From the NCBI GenBank assembly GCA_964493945.1, contig CAZBQG010000202.1:1-8369 (forward strand): DNA of 8,369 nt. Reading direction: 5' to 3'. A model generated the notes under the pieces. It was given only the letters and a program-made list of their open reading frames with translations, did not search any database and was not told the origin of the DNA. Positions 1-4,886 of the stretch are shown piece by piece. Each line of letters opens with the position of its first letter. The stretch's first letter is position 1. The translations under genes were made by a program, and so were the position numbers. Source of the DNA: CAZBQG01 sp964493945. Its GTDB lineage: Bacteria; Pseudomonadota; Alphaproteobacteria; Rhodospirillales; UBA2165.

Positions 1-1
1 C

Positions 2-613
2 TTCATCGTCACCAACCTGTCACGCCCCACCGACCCTAACACCAGCCCGGCCCCGCTGGGCCCGGGGACGCGGATCGATTGGCGTAATCTTTACTGGGCG
101 GGCCTGTCCAGCGCCCTCATGGCGGGTGCCATCATCAGCGATGATGCATGGTCCTTGCGCTATGTGTATGTGATCAGCGGGGTCATGTGGACCGGGATCG
201 ATCTTTATATGGGCTTTGTCATTGGCCCCGTGTTGCGCCGGGCAGGGCGCGAGGCAAGGCGGGCCATCATTACCCGGCTGGTGCCCAAGACCCTGTTCAT
301 CATGACCGCGCTTTCCATTGTGGTCTCCACGTCGGGCTGGTTTCTGGCCGTCGCCATGGGTTATATGGATTTGCCTTTCCCTGAATTCTGGTGGCCCATC
401 GCGGCCCTGGCGATCACCACAATTCTCGGTGTGCAGGGCATGCTTATCTTGTTGCCGGTCAATATTCGGGTTTATCTGCAGATGTTCAAGGACGCCCCCG
501 ATTGGGACAAGATCGACCGCTGGATGGGTATTTATGTGCGCGTCGTCGCCTCCCAGGGTATTATGCAGCTTGCCGTCATCGCCATCATGGTGCGCTTTTC
601 CACCGGCTTGTAG
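2..613 (+). CDS. Multi-pass integral membrane protein, 3' part (5' end outside window)
   Basis: The reading frame is open from the left edge, so the 203 visible residues are the C-terminal part of a longer protein; the in-frame ATG at 119 is probably internal. At least four hydrophobic helices are visible, at about residues 53-76, 96-119, 130-152 and 178-198 of the visible part. A basic cytoplasm-type loop (RRAGREARRAIITR) follows the first and an amphipathic stretch (MFKDAPDWDKIDRW) precedes the last. The WTGIDLYMGFVIGPVL helix followed by a basic loop recalls CopD/DUF2269-like four-helix membrane proteins, but the usual haem or metal histidines are not obvious, so the family is only a suggestion. 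The stop codon TAG (611-613) overlaps the Shine-Dalgarno sequence of the ligase gene that follows, so the two are probably co-transcribed. The function is unknown; a role in transport or electron transfer linked to the ligase substrate is possible but unsupported. Confidence 0.8.
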   Translation, partial: FIVTNLSRPTDPNTSPAPLGPGTRIDWRNLYWAGLSSALMAGAIISDDAWSLRYVYVISGVMWTGIDLYMGFVIGPVLRRAGREARRAIITRLVPKTLFIMTALSIVVSTSGWFLAVAMGYMDLPFPEFWWPIAALAITTILGVQGMLILLPVNIRVYLQMFKDAPDWDKIDRWMGIYVRVVASQGIMQLAVIAIMVRFSTGL

Positions 614-617
614 GAGG
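612..617 (+). promoter_or_regulatory. Shine-Dalgarno AGGAGG of the acyl-CoA ligase gene, overlapping the upstream stop codon
   Basis: A perfect AGGAGG lies 8 nt before the ATG at 626 and fixes that start. Its first two bases are the end of the TAG stop of the membrane protein gene, so translation termination and re-initiation are probably coupled. Confidence 0.85.
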
Positions 618-625
618 AAGATCAC

Positions 626-2482
626 ATGTCCAAACCGCCCATAAAACTGCTCAATATGGCGCCCGCCGGGGTGGAGGTGGAAGAGCTTTCCGGTGGCGCT
701 TTTGTGTTGTCTTCACCCCAGGAGCTGGCGGCCCATGAGCGCTGCGTCGGCGAAATGCTGGTGCGCTGGGCTGCGGAAACTCCCGATGCCGTCTTTCTGG
801 CCGACCGCACCGGGCCAGAGGGGTCGTGGCGCAAAGTAAGCTACGCCCAGGCCATGGCATCCGTCCTGGCCATCGCCCAGGCCCTGTTGGACCGGGGGCT
901 TTCGGCAGAGCACCCCGTGGCCATTCTTTCGGACAACGCCGTCGATAACGGGCTTTTGCAAATGGGCGCCATGCATGCGGGCGTGCCCGTGGCACCCATA
1001 TCGCCGGCCTATTCCCTGATGAGCCAGGATCTGGGCAAGCTTAAATATATCGCGTCGCTGGTCACGCCGGGTCTGGTCTATGCCGCCGATGGCGCCAAAT
1101 TCGAGCGCGCCCTGGCCATCCCCGAACTGACCGACGCTGAGAAAATCATCGGCGAAAATCCGCCCCCCGGCATGAAGGCCACCTCGTTCGCCGGTCTTTT
1201 GGCCACCAAGCCCACGCCCGCCGTCGATCAGGCCTTCAATGCTCTCACGCAAGACAGCATGGCCAAGATCCTGTTTACCTCGGGCTCCACCGGCCAGCCC
1301 AAGGGCGTGATCAACACCCAGCGCATGCTGTGTTCGTCCCAGCAGGCGGCGGCCCAGCTTTGGCCATTTCTTGAAGACCGCCCGCCCGTTACCGTGGACT
1401 GGCTGCCCTGGAACCATACGTTTGGGGCCAACCATAATTTTTTCATGATGCTGCGCAACGGCGGCGCCATTTATGTGGATGAGGGCAAGCCCGCGCCCGG
1501 CATATTTGATGCCACCGTCGCCAATCTCACGGATATCTCGCCCACCATCTATTTCAACGTGCCCCTGGGGTTCGATCTTCTGGCCAATTATCTGGAAAGC
1601 GACGAAGCGCTGAGAAGGAATTTTTTCAGCCAACTAGATATGATCTTCTATGCCGCCGCCGCCCTGCCCCAAAGCGTCTGGGAGCGCCTGGAAAATGTAT
1701 CGATCAAGGAGCGGGGCGAAAGGGTCATGATGGTTTCGGCCTGGGGTTCCACCGAAACCTCGCCGCTGGCCACCTCGGTTCATTTCCCCATTGAGCGGGC
1801 CGGCGTCATCGGCCTGCCCATCCCCGGCACGGAAATCAAAATGGTGCCTTCCGGCGACAAGCTGGAACTGCGGGTGCGGGGGCCCAGTGTGACGCCCGGC
1901 TATTGGAAGCGGGACGATTTGACCAGCGCCGCATTTGACGATGATGGTTTTTACCGGATCGGTGATGCGGGCCGGCTGGAAGATACCAAGGAGCCCACCC
2001 GGGGCATTGTCTTCGACGGAAGGGTGTCGGAGGATTTCAAATTGACGTCGGGCACTTGGGTGCATGTGGGTGCGCTCCGCGTCAATGCGATTGCCGCCGC
2101 CCCCGGCGTCATCAGGGATTGCGTGATCACCGGTCAGAACCGGGGCGAGGTGGGAATTCTCATTTTCCCCAATATGGTTGGCTGCGCGGCGCTGGTGCCC
2201 GGCGCCGGCGCCGATACTCCATTGGCGGAGCTTATTTCAGCTACCCCCGTGCGGGATGCTCTGGCGGCTGGTCTAAAAGCCCATAACGGGGCCAATCCCG
2301 GTTCCAGCACGCGCATCCGCCGGGCCATGATCCTGGCCGCACCCCCCGATATCGATGCCAACGAAATCACGGATAAGGGCTATCTCAACCAACGTGCCGT
2401 TCTGGAGAAGCGGGCCGAGCTTGTGGTCCGCCTGCACACCCCGGAGGCCGCCGTCGATGACGAAATTTTGGTTTTTGAATAG
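626..2482 (+). CDS. fcs: Feruloyl-CoA synthase-type acyl-CoA ligase (ANL superfamily)
   Basis: This 618-residue adenylate-forming enzyme would activate a hydroxycinnamic acid such as ferulate with ATP and CoA, giving the acyl-CoA, AMP and pyrophosphate in the cytoplasm. The nucleotide-binding loop TSGSTGQPKG is at residues 218-227, the WGSTETSP adenine-binding motif at 373-380, the GD motif that binds the ribose at 446-447, the hinge-type motif GRVSEDFKLTSG follows it, and the catalytic C-terminal lysine is probably K584 in ITDKGYLN. The stretch VDWLPWNHTFGANHNF, shortly after the P-loop, is characteristic of the feruloyl-CoA synthase subgroup rather than of acetyl-CoA or long-chain acyl-CoA ligases, and the length fits that subgroup. 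All core motifs are intact. It is the last gene of its transcription unit. No enoyl-CoA hydratase/aldolase or vanillin dehydrogenase, the usual partners in ferulate breakdown, is in the window, so the true substrate could be another aromatic or aryl-alkyl acid. Confidence 0.88.
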   Translation: MSKPPIKLLNMAPAGVEVEELSGGAFVLSSPQELAAHERCVGEMLVRWAAETPDAVFLADRTGPEGSWRKVSYAQAMASVLAIAQALLDRGLSAEHPVAILSDNAVDNGLLQMGAMHAGVPVAPISPAYSLMSQDLGKLKYIASLVTPGLVYAADGAKFERALAIPELTDAEKIIGENPPPGMKATSFAGLLATKPTPAVDQAFNALTQDSMAKILFTSGSTGQPKGVINTQRMLCSSQQAAAQLWPFLEDRPPVTVDWLPWNHTFGANHNFFMMLRNGGAIYVDEGKPAPGIFDATVANLTDISPTIYFNVPLGFDLLANYLESDEALRRNFFSQLDMIFYAAAALPQSVWERLENVSIKERGERVMMVSAWGSTETSPLATSVHFPIERAGVIGLPIPGTEIKMVPSGDKLELRVRGPSVTPGYWKRDDLTSAAFDDDGFYRIGDAGRLEDTKEPTRGIVFDGRVSEDFKLTSGTWVHVGALRVNAIAAAPGVIRDCVITGQNRGEVGILIFPNMVGCAALVPGAGADTPLAELISATPVRDALAAGLKAHNGANPGSSTRIRRAMILAAPPDIDANEITDKGYLNQRAVLEKRAELVVRLHTPEAAVDDEILVFE

Positions 2483-2485
2483 ACC

Positions 2486-3334
2486 CTAAAGGGCCGCTTC
2501 GGCTTCGGCCCGGGGTGCATCGATATGGTGTTCGGCATAGGCGATGCATTTTTCGCAGGCCGTGCCGGTCACATCCAAATCCAGATTGGCCTGGCGCAGG
2601 GTCTGGAATACCTGGCTGTTCCAGGCCTCCATGAAGGGCATCTGGTTCAGATCCCCCATATTGAACCTTCCGTCATGATTGAAGCAGCAGGCCGCCAACA
2701 GCCCGTCATAGGTAATATGCCCCTCGGTAAAGACCGACCAGCAGGGCAGGGGATCGCGCATATTGCCGGCCCGGCCCACATTGCCGGCCACCGGTTTGGT
2801 CCCCCGGGCGCCCGCCGTCAGCCCGGCCTGGCCATATAGTGGTAGCCAGTAATGGCGGCCCACATAGGGTTCAATTAAAGTCACGGCCTCTTGCATGCGG
2901 TCCAGCTGTTCGCCGTCATAATGGATGGATAAGGCCCACAAGCCGCACCGGTGCCCGGTTTCGGCTTCCACCTCGTCGCGCACCCTGTCCGGCGCCGCCC
3001 GGCGGCCATTGGTGGTCTGGAAGACATAGGGAAAGCCCGCCTCTTTTTTGGCGAAGGCGATGGCTTCTGGCAGCCTTTCATAAAGAAAACTCTCACCCAG
3101 ATAAAAGACGTCCAGCTCCTCGACGCCGGCGTCCCGCATCTCGCGGGTGATGCGGCAAAAGAAATCCCAGTCGATATCACCCTTCGATCTGAAGCGTGCG
3201 CCGGTGGCGCAATAGAAACACTGAAAATCGCAGCGGGCCGTCAGCTCGATCTTGACGCTGATCGGCGCCGGCGGATGCGCGTTGCGGAATTCGGGATGTA
3301 TCTTGGTAACATTATCGACGCGGTCAGTGATCAT
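2486..3334 (-). CDS. Radical SAM protein with C-terminal SPASM/Twitch-type domain
   Basis: The 282-residue protein carries the radical SAM cluster motif C35-x3-C39-x2-C42 (CDFQCFYC), which holds a [4Fe-4S] cluster that cleaves S-adenosylmethionine. LGES at 79-82 corresponds to the GGEP-type SAM-binding strand, and FQTTNG at 105-110 is the next barrel strand. The C-terminal part has C198, the pair C216-C217 and C260-x2-C263, the spacing seen in SPASM-domain proteins that bind auxiliary iron-sulfur clusters; GDLNQMPFMEAWNS at 227-240 matches the usual helix after the CC pair. The family (COG0535-like) modifies peptides, proteins or small molecules, and the substrate here cannot be read from the sequence. 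The ATG at 3334 places the cluster motif at the normal distance from the N-terminus; a G-rich stretch (GGGGGAAG) upstream is a weak ribosome-binding site. The gene ends 3 nt from the stop of the convergent ligase gene and diverges from the cNMP-fold gene. Confidence 0.88.
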   Translation of the reverse strand: MITDRVDNVTKIHPEFRNAHPPAPISVKIELTARCDFQCFYCATGARFRSKGDIDWDFFCRITREMRDAGVEELDVFYLGESFLYERLPEAIAFAKKEAGFPYVFQTTNGRRAAPDRVRDEVEAETGHRCGLWALSIHYDGEQLDRMQEAVTLIEPYVGRHYWLPLYGQAGLTAGARGTKPVAGNVGRAGNMRDPLPCWSVFTEGHITYDGLLAACCFNHDGRFNMGDLNQMPFMEAWNSQVFQTLRQANLDLDVTGTACEKCIAYAEHHIDAPRAEAEAAL

Positions 3335-3390
3335 CCACTTCCCCCATAACCCGTTTCCGGTGGCCCGGCCTGACTGATGGCTGAGAAGCT

Positions 3391-3396
3391 AATCTA
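3391..3396 (-). promoter_or_regulatory. Candidate -10 element for the radical SAM gene
   Basis: On the minus strand this reads TAGATT, four of six matches to TATAAT. It implies a transcription start near 3384, about 50 nt before the start codon. That start would centre the nearby FNR-type palindrome at about -42.5, close to the -41.5 expected for class II activation by CRP/FNR proteins, where a -35 element is not needed. No good -35 hexamer is seen. This is a spacing-based inference. Confidence 0.35.
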
Positions 3397-3418
3397 AGAC
3401 GGTTTCCACATGGTTAAC

Positions 3419-3434
3419 ATTGACCAAAGTCAAT
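3419..3434. promoter_or_regulatory. FNR/CRP-family operator, perfect palindrome ATTGAC-N4-GTCAAT
   Basis: The core TTGAC-CAAA-GTCAA is a perfect inverted repeat with the four-base spacer typical of CRP/FNR-family operators, and one further base pair extends each arm. FNR and FixK sites are usually TTGAT-N4-ATCAA; the C/G variant at the fifth position is close to FixK- and NNR-type boxes of alphaproteobacteria. It lies between the divergent radical SAM and cNMP-fold genes, 85 nt from the first and 109 nt from the second. Spacing favours activation of the radical SAM gene. The cognate regulator is not in this window: the neighbouring cNMP-fold protein has no helix-turn-helix. Confidence 0.65.
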
Positions 3435-3491
3435 TGGGTCCATTTGCGGTCAGGCCCCGAATGAGGTAATAAACGGCGCTATTAATGCCTT

Positions 3492-3530
3492 GCGGGATTT
3501 CAATCGTGAATTCCGCGAGCCGGCTCTTTT
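3492..3530 (+). promoter_or_regulatory. Structured 5' leader of the cNMP-fold gene (hairpin plus palindrome and T-run)
   Basis: Positions 3492-3502 (GCGGGATTTCA) can pair with 3507-3516 (TGAATTCCGC) around a four-base loop, giving ten base pairs with one G-U wobble and one bulged T. It is followed at once by the self-complementary GAGCCGGCTC (3517-3526) and TTTT (3527-3530). The Shine-Dalgarno GAGGGAG (3531-3537) comes next, and GCTC at 3523-3526 could alternatively pair with GAGC at 3535-3538. The arrangement could be an attenuator or a translational control element; it is not an orthodox terminator because the T-run is short and the gene follows directly. Confidence 0.35.
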
Positions 3531-3542
3531 GAGGGAGCAGTT

Positions 3543-3986
3543 ATGGCGTTCGATGCATTTGCGGCGGCGTTCACCGAATTGAGCGAAGATGAAATCAAGT
3601 TGCTGCGCCAAGCCAGCACGGAATCCGTTTTTTCGCCGGGTTCGGAAATTCTGGTGGAGGGGCAGCTGCTTGACGTCATTTACGTGATCGTCAAGGGCCG
3701 GGTGCGGGTGACCCATTCCATGACCCTGGGCAGGGGTGGCGAATTCGTAACACCTTTGGGTCCTGGGGAAATCATCGGCGAAATGTCCTTCATGGATGGC
3801 TTGGGGGCGAGCGCCACCCTGATTGCCGATGGCGAAGTCACGGTGCAGGGTTTTGGCCATGACGTGGCCGAGGAATTGAGCACCTCGGACGCGGAATTTT
3901 CCAGCCGTTTTTATCATTCCCTGCTGCTGGTCGAGGTCAAGCGCCTGCGCGCCACCAATACCCGCATACCCCTGGCCTTCGCCTGA
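3543..3986 (+). CDS. Stand-alone cyclic-nucleotide-binding-fold protein (CRP N-domain-like), no HTH
   Basis: The 147-residue protein consists of one cNMP-binding beta-barrel: helix ELSEDEIKLLRQAS (12-25), then strands with GSEILVEGQ (33-41), DVIYVIVKGRVRV (44-56), LGPGEIIGEMSF (72-83) and ASATLIADGEVTV (89-101). It ends after a helix at about 119-136 where CRP/FNR proteins have their dimer helix, and lacks the roughly 70-residue DNA-binding domain. In the phosphate-binding cassette G79-E80 and S90-A91 are kept, but the arginine that normally precedes the serine and holds the cyclic phosphate is Ala89, so cAMP or cGMP binding is doubtful. No cysteine is present at all, which excludes an FNR-type iron-sulfur sensor. 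It may be a protein-protein or redox-independent sensor module. GAGGGAG at 3531-3537 supports the ATG at 3543. It diverges from the radical SAM gene and lies 190 nt before the molybdoenzyme operon in the same direction. Confidence 0.82.
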   Translation: MAFDAFAAAFTELSEDEIKLLRQASTESVFSPGSEILVEGQLLDVIYVIVKGRVRVTHSMTLGRGGEFVTPLGPGEIIGEMSFMDGLGASATLIADGEVTVQGFGHDVAEELSTSDAEFSSRFYHSLLLVEVKRLRATNTRIPLAFA

Positions 3987-4071
3987 GATTCAGTCTCTCC
4001 ACAAAAAACACGTTCTCGTGAATAGTTTGCAGTTGTGCTGTCCGAACATTTGTGAAAAGGTTTTTTAACGA

Positions 4072-4085
4072 GGTGTGATAACACC
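4072..4085. promoter_or_regulatory. 14-bp inverted repeat GGTGT-GATA-ACACC upstream of the molybdoenzyme operon
   Basis: Two perfect 5-bp arms flank a 4-bp centre, 91 nt before the operon's start codon. It could be an operator for a dimeric regulator. The same bases contain a possible extended -10 element (TGT-GATAAC, 4074-4082) with no convincing -35, so a regulator bound here could block or control a promoter. No family assignment is possible from the half-site. Confidence 0.35.
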
Positions 4086-4093
4086 CGAGACAG

Positions 4094-4170
4094 CTCCAGG
4101 GAGACAACGAAATAAAAACCAATTTAGGTGCATCCCGGCGGGCGGCTTGCAAATTTGCCAGAGCCTGGAG
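4094..4170 (+). promoter_or_regulatory. Possible long-range leader pairing that covers the Shine-Dalgarno sequence
   Basis: CTCCAGG at 4094-4100 is the exact complement of CCTGGAG at 4164-4170, and the second arm contains GGAG of the ribosome-binding site for the [2Fe-2S] subunit gene. If transcription starts upstream of 4094, the mRNA could fold so that the site is hidden. The loop between the arms holds the palindrome GCAAATTTGC (4149-4158). Seven base pairs over a 63-nt loop can occur by chance, so this is tentative. Confidence 0.25.
4136..4151 (+). promoter_or_regulatory. Weak sigma-54-like promoter match
   Basis: The sequence CGGCGGGCGGCTTGCA fits the TGGCACG-N4-TTGCW consensus at nine of twelve defined positions: GG at 4137-4138 and GC at 4149-4150 have the required spacing and the -12 block TTGCA is complete, but the leading T and the AC of the -24 block are missing. 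It would start transcription near 4162, leaving a 15-nt leader with the Shine-Dalgarno sequence. In GC-rich DNA such matches arise by chance. Confidence 0.22.
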
Positions 4171-4171
4171 G
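4167..4171 (+). promoter_or_regulatory. Shine-Dalgarno GGAGG that sets the start of the [2Fe-2S] subunit
   Basis: GGAGG lies 5 nt before the ATG at 4177. The frame is open further upstream to a GTG at 4075, but that codon has no comparable ribosome-binding site and would add 34 residues ahead of an already long Tat leader, so the ATG is preferred. Confidence 0.8.
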
Positions 4172-4176
4172 TGCTT

Positions 4177-4884
4177 ATGTCCGAACACGAATACCCAGAA
4201 TTGCAAGAGTATGAGCCGGCGGACCTTGGTATGGCCGAAGAGGGTCATATTGCCAAAGAAGATGGGGAACCCTCATTGTTGGCCGAGGTCGCCGAAACGC
4301 CCACTTCACGGAGGGATTTCATCAAAGGCGTGATCGCCTCCGGTGCCGCCGTATCGGCCGCCGGCTTTGTCATGACCGGAGGCGGTGTCAGGCAGGCCAA
4401 GGCGGCGACAGGCGCGGTAGAGCGCATGGTCAGCCTCAAGGTCAATGGGCGGGTCCGCCGGGTCGATGTATTACCCCAGGAAACCCTGACCATGACGCTC
4501 CGCTATAAGCTGGGTCTGACAGGTGCCAAGCTGGGCTGCGACCGGGGCGAATGCGGCGCCTGTTCCGTTCTGCTGGACGGGGTGGCCCATTATTCCTGCA
4601 CCACGCTCACCCATTCGGTGCGCGGGCGCGAAGTGACCACCGTCGAGGGGCTGGCCGGTCCCGGGGGCAAACTGCACCCGGTTCAGCAGGCCATGGTCGA
4701 CGAATTGGCGCCCCAATGCGGGTTTTGCACGCCGGGCCAGATCATGGCCACGGTCGGGCTGCTCAAAGCCAACCCCAAACCGACCCGGGAAGAGGCGCGC
4801 CATGCCCTGTCCGGAAATCTTTGCCGGTGCGGGGCTTACACCAATTATCTTGATGCCGTCATGCGCGTGGCGGGGAGGTCTTAA
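4177..4884 (+). CDS. Tat-exported [2Fe-2S] subunit of a xanthine-dehydrogenase-family molybdenum hydroxylase
   Basis: This 235-residue subunit passes electrons from the molybdenum site to FAD through two [2Fe-2S] clusters. The plant-type ferredoxin cluster is held by C121, C126, C129 and C141 (GCDRGECGAC, then HYSC), and the second by C181, C184, C216 and C218 (QCGFC and NLCRCG); all eight ligands are present. A twin-arginine signal SRRDFIK is at 44-50, with the hydrophobic stretch at about 51-69 and a likely cleavage site after AKA at 74-76. The twin arginines come after a long acidic n-region of 44 residues, which is unusual. The family includes PaoA, the exported small subunit of periplasmic aldehyde oxidoreductase. 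Stop and next start are 2 nt apart. The other two subunits have no signal, so export of the assembled complex on this subunit is the likely route. Confidence 0.93.
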   Translation: MSEHEYPELQEYEPADLGMAEEGHIAKEDGEPSLLAEVAETPTSRRDFIKGVIASGAAVSAAGFVMTGGGVRQAKAATGAVERMVSLKVNGRVRRVDVLPQETLTMTLRYKLGLTGAKLGCDRGECGACSVLLDGVAHYSCTTLTHSVRGREVTTVEGLAGPGGKLHPVQQAMVDELAPQCGFCTPGQIMATVGLLKANPKPTREEARHALSGNLCRCGAYTNYLDAVMRVAGRS

Positions 4885-4886
4885 AA

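Noticed and set aside
20..625. A 201-codon minus-strand frame opposite the membrane protein gene
   Set aside because: It is rich in His, Asp, Gly and Pro with no fold signature, whereas the opposite frame encodes clear transmembrane helices.
713..1633. A 306-codon open frame on the minus strand inside the acyl-CoA ligase gene
   Set aside because: Its composition is that of the complement of a GC-rich gene, it shows no recognisable domain, and the plus-strand ligase has all its family motifs here.
3410..3469. A 19-codon frame (MVNIDQSQLGPF...) in the divergent region that might be a precursor peptide for the radical SAM enzyme
   Set aside because: It has no ribosome-binding site, overlaps the FNR-type palindrome, runs on the opposite strand from the enzyme and has no core residues typical of modified peptides.
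3444..3472. TTGCGG-N17-TAATAA as a sigma-70 promoter for the cNMP-fold gene
   Set aside because: Spacing is good but each hexamer matches consensus at only three positions, too weak to list as a feature.
4009..4020. CACG-TTCT-CGTG hairpin after the cNMP-fold gene as its terminator
   Set aside because: The stem is four pairs and is followed by AATAG rather than a T-run.
4075..4176. A 34-codon 5' extension of the [2Fe-2S] subunit from a GTG
   Set aside because: There is no good ribosome-binding site before the GTG, while a GGAGG is ideally placed before the ATG at 4177.
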